The notes under the pieces: model-generated
Seen by the model: the letters and a program-made list of their open reading frames with translations, nothing else
Databases searched by the model: none
Told to the model about the DNA's origin: nothing
Origin: Micromonospora lupini
Lineage (GTDB): Bacteria > Actinomycetota > Actinomycetes > Mycobacteriales > Micromonosporaceae
Assembly (NCBI RefSeq): GCF_026342015.1
Contig: NZ_JAPENL010000002.1
Span: forward strand, 687,001-751,000
DNA: 64,000 bases
Direction: 5' to 3'
In this document: piece after piece, positions 8,491-17,550 of the stretch
How the letters are laid out: each line of letters starts with the position of its first letter
Numbering within the stretch: the first letter of the stretch is position 1
Made by a program: the position numbers and the translations under genes

Positions 8491-8612
8491 GCCACCTACC
8501 GACGCCGTGAGCCACCTACCGACGCCGTGAGCCACCTGCCCACAGCCGCGCGGCCACCTACCGACGCCGTGAGCCACCTACCGACGCCGTGAGCCACCTA
8601 CCGACGCCGTGA
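8491..8612. repeat. 20-bp tandem repeat, five exact copies
   Basis: gccacctaccgacgccgtga occurs at 8491, 8511, 8553, 8573 and 8593. A 22-bp variant block (8531-8552) interrupts the array, and a related block follows the last copy. Confidence 0.95.
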
Positions 8613-8689
8613 GCCACCTGCCCACGCCCGCGGGGCGACCTCCCCGCGCCCGAGGCCAGCTGACCGGGTATGTGGCAGGGCAAACGTGT

Positions 8690-8728
8690 CGCTGGCCCGT
8701 CGTCCGGGTGGCGGACGACGGGCCAGCG
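8690..8728 (-). terminator. Strong hairpin terminator downstream of the phosphodiesterase gene
   Basis: Perfect 17-bp inverted repeat (8690-8706 with 8712-8728) and a 5-nt loop, about 100 bp past the stop of the minus-strand gene at 8826-9947. Confidence 0.7.
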
Positions 8729-8825
8729 TGTGGGCCGGGCGTGATCGGCCCGGCGGTCGGCTCGGAGCGGGTCAGCTCCCAGCCGAGGTCAACCCGGCGG
8801 GGACACCGCCGAGGCGCGGACGGTC

Positions 8826-9947
8826 TCAGCGCGTGGCGAGGCCGGCGCGGGCGGCGACTGCGGTGTCCGGGTGGTCGCTGAAGACTCCGTCCAGACCCAG
8901 GCCGAGGAAGAGTTCGTACTCGGCCGTGATGTCGCCGCGCGCGTTCGGGTCGGTGCCGATCCGGAAGTCCACGGGGAGGAACTGGTTCTCGGCACGGAAC
9001 GTCCAGGAGTGCACGAGCAGCCGCTCGCGGTGCGCGTCGCGCACCACGTTGGTCGGGGCGAGCAGGGCGCCGGCGGCGTCCCGGGGCACGATCAGGTTCT
9101 TGTTCGCCCCGATGCCGTCGGCGTACCCGGCGATCCACTTCAGTCCGGCCGCGCTGGCGAGGTCCTGGTAGCTGCGGGTGTCGCCGGCGACTGTGAAGTC
9201 GTACGGGCGACCGGTGGCGTCGAGGAGCTGGATGAGCTTCACGTCGGTCAGCCGGCTCAGGCGACGCAGGTTGGCCGTCTCGAACGACTGGATGAAGACC
9301 GGCGAGTTCTTGTGGTCCAGCTTGTTCTGCCGCAGCACCTTCAGCAGCGGCTCCTCCAGCGGCAGGCCGATCGACGTGAAGTAGGTCGGGTGCTTGGTCT
9401 CCGGGTAGATGCCGATGGTGCGGCCCCGTGCCCGCCCCTCGGTGCGGGCGAGGTCGATGACCTCCTGGAGGGTGGGCACCTCGAAGCGTCCGTCGAAGGC
9501 GGTGTTCGCGACGCGTACCTGCGGCAGCCGCTCCTTGGCCCGCAGCGTCTTCAGCTCGGCCAGGGTGAAGTCCTCGGTGAACCAGCCGGTCACGGCGACG
9601 CCGTCGATCGTCTTCGTCGTCTTCCGGGCGGCGAACTCCGGGTGCGTCGACACGTCGGTCGTGCCGGAGATCTCGTTCTCGTGCCGGGCGACCAGGACAC
9701 CGTCGGACGTGGACACCAGGTCCGGCTCGATGTAGTCGGCGCCCATCCGGATCGCCAACCGGTACGCCTCCAGGGTGTGCTCCGGCCGGTAGCCGCTGGC
9801 GCCCCGGTGACCGATCACGATCGGCCGGGCGTTGCCTCGGACGCGGTCCGCCCCGGTCGAGGGGTCGGCGGCGGCCATCGTGGGCACGGCCACGGCGGCG
9901 GCGAGCAGCGCGCCGGCCACGCCGAGAGTCGAGAGGGTACGTCGCAA
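8826..9947 (-). CDS. Secreted glycerophosphodiester phosphodiesterase
   Basis: 373 residues with a Sec signal peptide (about 1-27, ending PTMAAA) and a GDPD TIM-barrel domain. Diagnostic residues: HRGASGYRPEHT (catalytic His near residue 48), the metal-binding EPDL and the second His in VARHENEI. The enzyme hydrolyses deacylated phospholipids such as glycerophosphocholine to glycerol-3-phosphate and an alcohol, outside the cell. Length suits the GlpQ-like extracellular form, with C-terminal elements DVKLIQLLDATGRPYDF and LGLDGVFSDHPDTA. The gene stands alone, with a terminator downstream and a divergent potassium-transporter operon upstream. Confidence 0.9.
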   Translation of the reverse strand: MRRTLSTLGVAGALLAAAVAVPTMAAADPSTGADRVRGNARPIVIGHRGASGYRPEHTLEAYRLAIRMGADYIEPDLVSTSDGVLVARHENEISGTTDVSTHPEFAARKTTKTIDGVAVTGWFTEDFTLAELKTLRAKERLPQVRVANTAFDGRFEVPTLQEVIDLARTEGRARGRTIGIYPETKHPTYFTSIGLPLEEPLLKVLRQNKLDHKNSPVFIQSFETANLRRLSRLTDVKLIQLLDATGRPYDFTVAGDTRSYQDLASAAGLKWIAGYADGIGANKNLIVPRDAAGALLAPTNVVRDAHRERLLVHSWTFRAENQFLPVDFRIGTDPNARGDITAEYELFLGLGLDGVFSDHPDTAVAARAGLATR

Positions 9948-10087
9948 CGCCGTCTCCTGTCATCGAGGGATGTCGCAGACAGCAGACCGTCCGCGATTGA
10001 CCGGGAGTTGGTCGATGGCTGGCCGGCAGGTGAATCCGGAATGGGCGTTCCCACTCGGGCGGGCACCCGGAAAAGGAAGATTGTCTG

Positions 10088-11422
10088 GTGCGCTGGTTTT
10101 TCCGCAACCCCGTGCGGCTGGTGCCGCTGGGGTTCCTGGTGCCGATCCTGCTCGGCACCGGGCTGCTGCTGGCGCGCTGGTCGACCGTCCAGCACCAACG
10201 TCCGCCCCTGATCACCGCCCTGTTCACCGCCACCTCGGCGGTGTCCGTCACCGGCATGGCCGTCACCGACACCCCCAACTACTGGTCCGGCTGGGGCCTG
10301 CTGGTGATCACCCTGCTCACCCAGCTCGGCGGTCTCGGCATCCTCACCGTCGCGGCGCTTGTCATCCTCGTGGTCTCACGCCAGCTCGGGCTGCGTAACC
10401 GGCTGCTGGTCCAGGCCGAGACGGCGGAGTTCGGCATCGGCGACGTGGCCCGGTTGCTGCGCCGGATCGCGATCACCGTCTTCGCCTGCGAGGCCGTGAT
10501 GACCGCGGTGGTCGCCGGCCGGCTCTGGTGGGCGTACGACTACACGCCCGGTCGGGCGCTCTGGTCGGGCGTGTTCCACGCCGTCCAGGCGTTCAACAAC
10601 GGCGGGTTCTCGCTCTACACCGACGGCCTGCTGGCCTTCGACCGTGATCCGTGGGTGGCGCTGCCGCTGGCGTTCGGTGCCATCGTCGGCGGGCTCGGGT
10701 TTCCCGCCCTGTTCGAGGCCGTACGCGAGTGGCGCAGACCGGCGGGCTGGGCGGTGGCCACCAAGCTGACCATCTGGGGCAGCGCGGCGCTTGTGCTGCT
10801 CGGCGTCGCCGGCCTGCTCGCCGCCGAGTGGACAAACGTCAGCACCATCGGCTCGTACGACGCCGAGGGCAAGGTGCTCGCGTCGTTCACCCAGATCGCG
10901 TTGAGTCGCACCGGCGGCTTCAACGTGCTGAACATCGCGGACCTTCAGGAGGAGAGCTACCCGCTGCTGATCGTGCTGATGTTCATCGGCGGCGGCAGCG
11001 CCAGCACGGCCGGTGGCATCAAGGTGTCCACGTTCTTCCTGCTGGCGTTCACCATCTGGGCGGAGCTGCGCGGCGAGCCCGACGTGACGGTCGGGCACCG
11101 GCGGGTCGCCACCGCCAGCCAGCGTCAGGCCGTCACCGTGGCTCTGCTCAGCGTCGCGCTTGTCACGGCCGGAACGATGCTCCTGCTGCTGCTCACCGAG
11201 GGCGAGCGGTTCGTCGCCGCCCTGTTCGAGGTCACCTCGGCGTTCAGCACCACTGGCCTGACCATCGGTCTGGCCAGCGAGTTGCCGGCCAGCGGCCAAC
11301 TGGTGTTGACCGTGCTGATGTTCATCGGCCGGGTCGGGCCGCTCACCCTCGGGTCGGCGATCGCCCTGAACACCCGGCGCAGGCTCTACCGCTATCCCCA
11401 GGAACAACCAATTGTCGGCTGA
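10088..11422 (+). CDS. trkH: Potassium uptake channel subunit TrkH/KtrB
   Basis: 444 residues, a membrane protein with four repeated pore units. The four selectivity-loop glycines are visible: SVTGM (near residue 55), NNGGFSL, RTGGFNVL and STTGLTIG. This is the KtrB/TrkH superfamily that imports K+ driven by ion gradients. The GTG start gives a standard short cytoplasmic N-terminus (MRWFFRNPVR). It is followed after 17 bp by the trkA-type regulatory subunit gene, so the two form an operon. The 140-bp gap upstream is shared with the divergent phosphodiesterase gene. I saw no c-di-AMP riboswitch there. Confidence 0.92.
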   Translation: MRWFFRNPVRLVPLGFLVPILLGTGLLLARWSTVQHQRPPLITALFTATSAVSVTGMAVTDTPNYWSGWGLLVITLLTQLGGLGILTVAALVILVVSRQLGLRNRLLVQAETAEFGIGDVARLLRRIAITVFACEAVMTAVVAGRLWWAYDYTPGRALWSGVFHAVQAFNNGGFSLYTDGLLAFDRDPWVALPLAFGAIVGGLGFPALFEAVREWRRPAGWAVATKLTIWGSAALVLLGVAGLLAAEWTNVSTIGSYDAEGKVLASFTQIALSRTGGFNVLNIADLQEESYPLLIVLMFIGGGSASTAGGIKVSTFFLLAFTIWAELRGEPDVTVGHRRVATASQRQAVTVALLSVALVTAGTMLLLLLTEGERFVAALFEVTSAFSTTGLTIGLASELPASGQLVLTVLMFIGRVGPLTLGSAIALNTRRRLYRYPQEQPIVG

Positions 11423-11439
11423 CGAAGAGGAGGGTCGAG

Positions 11440-12108
11440 GTGTCGGCGAGACGATCGGACGGCAGCGGCATCGTGGTGATCGGGCTGGGTCGGTTCGGGT
11501 GCCACCTGGCCGGCGCTCTCAATCGGATGGACCGTGAGGTGCTGGCCATCGACCGCGACGCGGATCAGGTGCAGCGCTTCTCGACCCAGCTCGACCGGGT
11601 GGTCCAGGCGGACGCGACCGAGGAGGGCGCCCTGCGGCAGCTCGGCGTCACCAGCTTCGGTCGGGCGGTGGTGGCCATCGGGGCGTCGGTGGAGGCGAGC
11701 GTGCTCACCGTGCTGGCGCTTGTCGAGCTGGGTCTGCCGCAGATCTGGGCCCGCGCCACGTCACAGAAGCACGCGAAGATCCTGTCGTCGGTGGGCGCGC
11801 ACCACGTGATCTTCCCGGAGGCGGAGACCGGGGACCGGGTGGCCCACCTGATCGTCAGCCGGCTGCTCGACTTCATCGAGTTCGACGACGACTTCGCTAT
11901 CGCCACCGTCCGGGTGCCGCAGTCGCTTGTCGGTCGCACGCTGCTCGACCTGCGTCCGGACGAGCGCTACGGGGTCCGGGTCATCGGCGCGAAGGTGCCG
12001 GGCGAACGCTTCCGGTACGCCTCGGACGACACCGAGCTGCCGCAGGGTGGGGTGCTGGTCGTGGAGGGCGGCATCGAGCAGGTGCAGCGGTTCGCGGGGC
12101 GACGCTGA
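11440..12108 (+). CDS. trkA: Potassium channel regulatory subunit TrkA/KtrA (RCK)
   Basis: 222 residues with an RCK_N Rossmann domain (IVVIGLGRFG, acidic strand end VLAIDRD, binding NAD or ATP) and a C-terminal RCK_C/TrkA_C domain (about 140-220). It sits on the cytoplasmic face as a ring that gates the TrkH/KtrB channel encoded just upstream. The GTG at 11440 follows a strong ribosome site (gaagaggagg). A single RCK unit of this length is the KtrA form and not the duplicated E. coli TrkA. Confidence 0.92.
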   Translation: MSARRSDGSGIVVIGLGRFGCHLAGALNRMDREVLAIDRDADQVQRFSTQLDRVVQADATEEGALRQLGVTSFGRAVVAIGASVEASVLTVLALVELGLPQIWARATSQKHAKILSSVGAHHVIFPEAETGDRVAHLIVSRLLDFIEFDDDFAIATVRVPQSLVGRTLLDLRPDERYGVRVIGAKVPGERFRYASDDTELPQGGVLVVEGGIEQVQRFAGRR

Positions 12109-12147
12109 CGTCTCACCTCGGGTGACGAGCGTGCCCCTCAGAAACCT

Positions 12148-13797
12148 TCACCCTTTTCCCGGACCACCCGGCCCCTTCGCGTTGGAGGGCTTCGCTGCCT
12201 TCGCCTTGTCCTTCTCGGGCGCCTTCGGCGGTGCCGGTGCCTTCGGAGCGACCCTCGTGGTGGTCTTCGTCGTCTTCTTGGTCGGGGCCTTCGTCGGGGC
12301 CGCCTTGCTCGGCGGCGCGGTGGACGGGGTCGTTCCGGCCACCCCGGAGACGCGTACCCCGCAGGTGGCGTCGCCGAGCCGGAACTCCACAGGCAACGGG
12401 TTCGCCCCGCTGTACGTCCCGGCCAGGGTGAGCTTCTCGGCCGCGCCGGGCGCCAGGGTCGTCCGCTGCGCGGCGGGCCGGATCTGGACCGTGCCGCCCT
12501 GCTGCTGCACCGGGGCGGGCGTCGCCTTCGTCACCGTCTGCTGGCCGGGGAACGTGAAGTTCATCGTCCAGTCGCGCAGCTCGCGGTCACTGGTGTTGGT
12601 CAGGGTCAGCTCGGCGGTGAAGTCCTTGCCGGAGTCGGTGCGCAGCGCGTACGCCACCTCGCAGGGCGCCGTCTCGGGCAGGCCCATCCGGGCCTCGGTC
12701 GTGGGCCGGTCCTCCCCACTGGCGGGGCTGCGGGAGGTGAACCCCCACATCGCCCCGGTGACCGCGATCAGCCCAACGGCCGCCACCCCGGCCTCCACAC
12801 GTCGACGGCGGTTGACCCGTCGGCGCTGGGTGCGGTTGCGGGTACGCGACAGCGGGAGCGCATCCGTCTCCGCCGACCAGGGCAGGATCGTGGTGCCGGC
12901 GTTCGCCAGCTCGGCGGCGTCCAGCGGACCGCCCGCCGGCGAGACAGGCATCGCCGCCAGCATTCCGGCCGCCTCGGCGAGAGTCCGGGCCAGCTCCGGG
13001 GTGGCCGGCCGGTCGGCGGGGCGCTTGGCCAGGCAGCGCCGCACCAGGTCGGTCACCTCGTCGGGCAGCCCCGGCACCGCAGGCATCGGGTCCGGGTCGC
13101 TGTACATGTGCGCACGCAGCATCTGCGTGGTCGTGTTCGCCTCCCACGGCAGCCGGCCGGTGAGCATCCGGTAGAGCAACAGCCCGACGGCGTACACGTC
13201 GGTGGCCGGGGAGACCTGGCCGTTGTCCAGCCGTTCCGGCGCGAGGTACGCGGGCGTGCCCAGCAGCGTCCCGTCCGGCCCCTTCTCGCTCTCCCCGACA
13301 AGCGCGGAGATGCCGAAGTCGACCACCTTGACCCCGGTCGAGGTGAGCATGACGTTGCCGGGGGTGACGTCGCGGTGCACGACCCCGCGACCGTGCGCGG
13401 TGGCGAGCGCCGAGGTGACCTCCGCGCCGATGGTCACCGCCTCGCGCCACGGCAGCCGCTGCTCACGGCCGAGTCGGGCGGCCAGCGAACCACCGTCGAC
13501 GAGCTCCATCACCACGTACGGCACGGTCAGGCCGACCTGCTGGGACTCGCCGTAGTCGTACACATTTGTGATGTTCGGATGGCAGAGCCGCGCGGCGGCC
13601 TGCGCCTCGACGCGGATCCGGTGCCGGAAGGCCCGGTCGCTGGCCAGCCGCGAGGCCAGCACCTTCACCGCGACCTGGCGGCCCAGCACCTCGTCGTAAC
13701 CGCGCCAGACCACCGACATGCCGCCTGCGCCGAGCTGCTCGATGAGCCTGTACCGCTCATCGAGCAGTTGCGCGCCGTTCCGGTCCCCACCGCCCAT
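12148..13797 (-). CDS. Ser/Thr protein kinase with extracellular CBM2-like domain
   Basis: 549 residues. Residues about 13-275 are a Hanks-type kinase with all core motifs: GAGGMSVV loop, VAVKVLA lysine, VHRDVTPGNVML catalytic loop, VVDFGIS and the TPAYLAPERL activation segment. A basic juxtamembrane stretch and one transmembrane helix (about 328-348) follow. The outer part (about 370-480) contains the pattern of a family 2 carbohydrate-binding module (CEVAYALRTDSGKDFTAEL, RDWTMNFTFPG, then LPVEFRLGDATC) with flanking cysteines. The protein ends in a Lys/Pro/Ala tail. Most actinobacterial kinases carry PASTA or propeller sensors, so a sugar-binding-type sensor is unusual. Ligand and targets are unknown. 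Confidence 0.88.
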   Translation of the reverse strand: MGGGDRNGAQLLDERYRLIEQLGAGGMSVVWRGYDEVLGRQVAVKVLASRLASDRAFRHRIRVEAQAAARLCHPNITNVYDYGESQQVGLTVPYVVMELVDGGSLAARLGREQRLPWREAVTIGAEVTSALATAHGRGVVHRDVTPGNVMLTSTGVKVVDFGISALVGESEKGPDGTLLGTPAYLAPERLDNGQVSPATDVYAVGLLLYRMLTGRLPWEANTTTQMLRAHMYSDPDPMPAVPGLPDEVTDLVRRCLAKRPADRPATPELARTLAEAAGMLAAMPVSPAGGPLDAAELANAGTTILPWSAETDALPLSRTRNRTQRRRVNRRRRVEAGVAAVGLIAVTGAMWGFTSRSPASGEDRPTTEARMGLPETAPCEVAYALRTDSGKDFTAELTLTNTSDRELRDWTMNFTFPGQQTVTKATPAPVQQQGGTVQIRPAAQRTTLAPGAAEKLTLAGTYSGANPLPVEFRLGDATCGVRVSGVAGTTPSTAPPSKAAPTKAPTKKTTKTTTRVAPKAPAPPKAPEKDKAKAAKPSNAKGPGGPGKG

Positions 13798-13868
13798 GGT
13801 GGCCGTTGTTGCCCGCAGGTGACCGGGCTACACCTGAAGGATCGGAATCGGTCAGGAATATCACCCGT

Positions 13869-15431
13869 TCAGGCGGTCGCCAGCAGTTGGTCCACCGGGG
13901 CGTAGTCGTCGGTCAGCACCAGCGCCTCCCCGACGAAGTCCGTGAGGTCCGCGCCGGAGAGCAGGCTGACGCTCCGGTCGACCTCGTCGAGGCGGGCGCG
14001 GACGGCGGCCAGCGGCAGCGGCGCGTCGGAGCCGACGATGAGGAAGTTGCTGCCCCGCTCCTCGGCGAGCGCCTCCGGCGGGGCGATCAACGCGACGTTA
14101 GTGAACTCGGCGGCCACCGTGGCCAGCTCGGCGCGGATGAACCGCAGCGGCGGGTAGTCGATGACGTTCTGCACGTAGACGCCGCCGGGGCGGGTCACCC
14201 GCCTGATGTCGGCGGCCATCTCCCGGGTGGCCAGGTGCCAGGGCACCACCAGGTGACCGAACGCGTCGCCGACGACCAGGTCACGGCTGTCCGCCGGCTC
14301 ACCGGCGACAAGCATCCGGGCGTCGCCCACCACCGTCCGCAACCCCGGCCCCGGGCGTACGCCCAGCTCCCGCTCGCCCAGCTCGACGAGCCCGCCGTCG
14401 ATCTCGAACACCAGGTTGTCGGTGCCCGGCCGGGTGGCGGTGAGGTACGTCGGCACGGTGAACCCGCCGCCGCCCAGGTGCAGCGCGTCCAGCCGCTGCC
14501 CGGCGGGTGCGATCACGTCGGCGACCGCGCCGATCCACCTGGTGTACGCGTACTCCAGGTGTTTCGGGTCGGCCAGGTCGACGTACGAGTGCTGGGCCGA
14601 GTTGAGCAGCAGCGTCCGGCCGCTGGGCCGGGCCGGGTCGGTGGTCACCCGGGCGCAGTGGTACGCGGTCTCGATGTCGCACGGGTTCGGCGCGACTGTG
14701 GTCAGCCCCGCCCCGACCAGGCCGAGCACGGCCAGCGCGGCCCGGGTGCGGGCCGGACCGGGCAGTTCGGTGGACGCCTGGCGGCGCAGATACCAGCCGA
14801 GGCCGAGGCCGACCAGCCCGAGCGCCACCGCCAGGGCCAGCACGATGACGGTGCTGGGCAGGGCCGCGACAAGCACGAAGCCGGTGAGCAGGGTGGCCGT
14901 GATGCCGCCCAGGGTGCCGATGCCGGACAGCCGGCCGACAACCTGGCCGGTGCGGCGCAGGTCGGCGAGTTGGAGCTTCACCACAAGCGGGGTGACCGCG
15001 GCCAGCAGCGCCGCCGGCACGAACACGGCGAGCGCCACCAGCAGGAGGATGGCGCTGGCGGCCCCGCCCCGCAGGACCTCCCCGGCGTAGCGCACCACGG
15101 GCAGGGTCACCGCGGTGGCGATCCCGGCCAGCACCAGCGCGGGCGCGAGGAGACCACGCGGATCACGTCGGTCGGCGAGCCAACCGCCCGCCCACGCCCC
15201 GTACGCGATCGCCGCCAGCGCGATGCCGATGACCGAGCTGGTCACCTGGAGGGTCACCCCGACGTACGGGCCGACCAGACGCAACGCGACGGTCTCCAGC
15301 ACCAGAACCGCACCGCTTGCGAAGAAGACCAGGAAGGCGGCCAGACCGCCCGGCAGCGCCCGGCCGGTGACCGGCGCGGGCGGGCCCGAGGAGACCGGCG
15401 TGGTCGCGACGTCCGACGATGGGGAGCTCAT
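13869..15431 (-). CDS. Membrane-fused spermidine-synthase-like protein
   Basis: 520 residues. The N-terminal half (about 25-230) has several transmembrane helices resembling the MFS-like half of fused MFS/spermidine synthases. The C-terminal half (about 260-515) has the spermidine synthase/methyltransferase fold: HSYVDLADPKHLEY, LHLGGGGFTVP for the nucleotide-binding loop, VFEIDGGLVELGE for the acidic strand end and VVGDAF. The true aminopropyl-acceptor residues cannot be confirmed by eye, and many members of this actinobacterial family lack proven synthase activity. It is a single gene between a kinase and a secreted peptidase-like gene. Confidence 0.8.
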   Translation of the reverse strand: MSSPSSDVATTPVSSGPPAPVTGRALPGGLAAFLVFFASGAVLVLETVALRLVGPYVGVTLQVTSSVIGIALAAIAYGAWAGGWLADRRDPRGLLAPALVLAGIATAVTLPVVRYAGEVLRGGAASAILLLVALAVFVPAALLAAVTPLVVKLQLADLRRTGQVVGRLSGIGTLGGITATLLTGFVLVAALPSTVIVLALAVALGLVGLGLGWYLRRQASTELPGPARTRAALAVLGLVGAGLTTVAPNPCDIETAYHCARVTTDPARPSGRTLLLNSAQHSYVDLADPKHLEYAYTRWIGAVADVIAPAGQRLDALHLGGGGFTVPTYLTATRPGTDNLVFEIDGGLVELGERELGVRPGPGLRTVVGDARMLVAGEPADSRDLVVGDAFGHLVVPWHLATREMAADIRRVTRPGGVYVQNVIDYPPLRFIRAELATVAAEFTNVALIAPPEALAEERGSNFLIVGSDAPLPLAAVRARLDEVDRSVSLLSGADLTDFVGEALVLTDDYAPVDQLLATA

Positions 15432-15467
15432 CGTCGCGATGGTACGCAGCGAAGCTGGCGTCGCGGG

Positions 15468-16481
15468 TCAGTACATCGAGAGATGAACATGGTTCGTGTG
15501 GCTGGCGGCAGGGCTGCCACTGCCGCTGTACGACCGCCAGCCGGTGCCCGGATGCCAGATCTGCCGGTACCAGATCACGTAGAGCACACCCAGCCGGTCG
15601 GCGTTGCGCACGTGCCAGGCGGCGAGGCTGTCCCCGTACGCCTTGTCGCCGCCTGTCGCGTTCTTGTCCTCGAAGCCGTTCGTGGCGGCCGCGAAGTCGC
15701 AGGCCCGCCCCTTGGGGTGCTCGCCGCCGCCGCCGCTGCGCTTGCAGGAGACGTACCGCTTGTAGCCGGCGGCCTGGGTCTGCTTGAGGGCGTTGAGGGT
15801 GCGCGGGGTGATGCAACCGGAGGTCGTCGGGTCCTTCACCGAGCAGGACTCCGAGGGCCAGGAGCCGTCGGAGTTACGCGGCGCGGGCTTCGCCGACGTG
15901 GAGCTGCCGCCGCTGAAACCGTTGCTGCTGCCCGAGCTGACCTCGGCGAGAGCCGCCTCGGCCTCCTTCTTCTTCTTCGCCATCACGGCGAGCTGCTTCT
16001 GCTGCTCCCGGACCTCGGTGTCGATGGCGATCTTGGCCTGCTGGGCCTGCTGCCGGGCCTCGGTGAGATCGCGCAGCCGCTTGCTGTCCCGCTGGGCCAT
16101 CAGGTCGAGGTCGGCGGCACGTTGCAGGAACGCCTGCGGCGTGGCGGTGTTGAGCAGCATCGCCGTCGGGGTGAGCCGACCGGCCCGGTACGACTGCGCA
16201 GCCACCTCGCCGACCTGGGCGGTGAGCCCGACCAGCCGCACCTCGACGGCCTTCAGCTCACCCGTCAACGCCGTCTGCCGACGCTTGGAGTTGTCCAGCT
16301 TGGCCTTGGCCTCGATGTGGCCCTTGGCGGTCAGCTCAAGCGCGTCCTGCAACTTCTTGGTGCCGCCCTCGCCGGGCTCCGCGTACGCAGGCACCCCGCC
16401 GGCGAGCACCAGCGCGACGGCGGTGAGCAGAGCGAGCAGTACGCGGCGAACGCGCCGCTGACTGAGCCTGGTCCTGGGCAC
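15468..16481 (-). CDS. Secreted coiled-coil protein with DD-peptidase-like C-terminal domain
   Basis: 337 residues: signal peptide (about 1-34, ending PAYA), a long coiled coil (about 40-195, rich in Gln/Lys/Glu/Ala), a Gly/Ser linker and a C-terminal domain of about 115 residues. The last domain has the motifs GGEHPKGRACDF and HTNHVHLSMY, spaced as in zinc-dependent peptidases of the D-Ala-D-Ala carboxypeptidase/ARB_07466-like group. That layout resembles actinobacterial wall hydrolases of the RipA type, in which a coiled coil holds the catalytic part. The GTG start at 16481 is supported by a strong ribosome site (ggaagga). Wall cleavage is inferred and not shown. The 259 bp upstream (16482-16740) hold no visible gene. 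Confidence 0.78.
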   Translation of the reverse strand: MPRTRLSQRRVRRVLLALLTAVALVLAGGVPAYAEPGEGGTKKLQDALELTAKGHIEAKAKLDNSKRRQTALTGELKAVEVRLVGLTAQVGEVAAQSYRAGRLTPTAMLLNTATPQAFLQRAADLDLMAQRDSKRLRDLTEARQQAQQAKIAIDTEVREQQKQLAVMAKKKKEAEAALAEVSSGSSNGFSGGSSTSAKPAPRNSDGSWPSESCSVKDPTTSGCITPRTLNALKQTQAAGYKRYVSCKRSGGGGEHPKGRACDFAAATNGFEDKNATGGDKAYGDSLAAWHVRNADRLGVLYVIWYRQIWHPGTGWRSYSGSGSPAASHTNHVHLSMY

Positions 16482-16740
16482 GGCAGCGTCCTTCCGTCGA
16501 CCGCCGGCCCCCGGTGAACTCTGCGCGGCGGCGTCCCCGCCGGCGCCCGTCGGCGGCCTGCTGGCGGAGAACGCCGTCACGATACCGGAACGCGCGCCGG
16601 TGACCAGCCCCGTGACCGCCCTCAGAGCCCAGTGTCGACGCAGCGTGCCGCCGTCGTCGCACGCTGCGTGGAGAAGGCCACGCCGCGACTGTCGCAGTGC
16701 CACGTGGAAACGCCGCGCCGTCGTCGTCGCGGTGCGGTGA

Positions 16741-17550
16741 TCAGGAGTCGAGCAGAGCCTCGCGCACCTCGGTCCAGACCTGTTCGTTGACCGCGACGAG
16801 CAACCCGCTGCCCTCGTCGGCCGGGTGGTAGTCGACGCCGTCGAACCGGCGGGCGACACCGCCCGCGGCACGGACCAGCAGGGTGCCCGGCGCGTGGTCC
16901 CAGGGCAGGGTGCGCCAGAAGAGGGTGAACTGCTGCTCGCCGGTGAGGATGTCCAGGTATTCGCGGCCGGCACAGTGCTGGCCGGGCAGCAGCTCGCCGA
17001 GCCGCCGACCGCCGGCGCGAACCCGGTCACGGGATTCCGGCGGCAGGAACCGGGTCATCGCCGCGCCACGTAGGTCACCCAGCGGCGGCACCGCGTCGGC
17101 GGCGCCGACCGGCTGGCCGTTGAGCAGTGTGCCCTCGTCGGCCCAACCGGCGGCGAGCGTCTCGGCCAGCGGGTCGAGGATCCAGCCGGCGGTCGGACGC
17201 CCGTCCGTCAGCAGCGCCACCATCAGGGCGAACGGTCGGCGACCGGCCGCGAAGTTGGCGGTGCCGTCGACCGGGTCGACGAGCCACACGTCACCGCTGT
17301 CGCGCAGGTGCCGCAGCAGCCCCGGGTCGTCGGCGACACCCTCCTCGCCCACCACCACCGAGTTCGGCCGCAGCCTGCGCAGCCCGGCGGAGATCAGCTC
17401 CTCGGCCCGACGGTCGGCGACTGTGACCACCTCGCCGGGCGCCTTCTCCGACACGTCGGCGTCGTCGAGCTTGCGGAACAGCGGCACCACGACCTGGTCG
17501 GCGGCCTCCAGGAGCAGGTCACCGACGTCGTCGAGCAGGGTGTCAGCCAC
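16741..17550 (-). CDS. Inositol monophosphatase family protein
   Basis: 269 residues with the full metal-dependent sugar phosphatase signature: [18 protein letters not shown] (about residues 94-105) and [15 protein letters not shown] near the C-terminus. The family includes inositol-1-phosphatase, histidinol phosphatase HisN and fructose-1,6-bisphosphatase; the sequence does not settle which. The GTG start lies inside the end of the response-regulator gene (8-bp overlap), placing it as the last gene of a four-gene signalling operon, an unusual setting for a metabolic phosphatase. Confidence 0.88.
   Translation of the reverse strand: MADTLLDDVGDLLLEAADQVVVPLFRKLDDADVSEKAPGEVVTVADRRAEELISAGLRRLRPNSVVVGEEGVADDPGLLRHLRDSGDVWLVDPVDGTANFAAGRRPFALMVALLTDGRPTAGWILDPLAETLAAGWADEGTLLNGQPVGAADAVPPLGDLRGAAMTRFLPPESRDRVRAGGRRLGELLPGQHCAGREYLDILTGEQQFTLFWRTLPWDHAPGTLLVRAAGGVARRFDGVDYHPADEGSGLLVAVNEQVWTEVREALLDS

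Larger units (their letters stand above)
7431..8825. other. Gene-free, repeat-rich intergenic region
   Basis: About 1.4 kb without a credible gene. Open frames here have no ribosome sites, shift between strands and consist of simple repeats. It contains, in order, a 12-bp/11-bp tandem array, a 44-bp tandem array, nested 19-bp inverted repeats, a long imperfect hairpin, a 20-bp tandem array and a terminator hairpin, listed separately. The promoter of the liv operon should lie just upstream of 7430. Confidence 0.7.

Noticed and set aside
9948-10087. c-di-AMP (ydaO) riboswitch upstream of trkH
   Set aside because: Potassium genes often carry one, but the conserved core bases could not be found in this 140-bp gap.
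13806-16517. 903-residue plus-strand open frame
   Set aside because: Spans antisense of two well-supported genes and is Gly/Arg/Asp-biased without domains.
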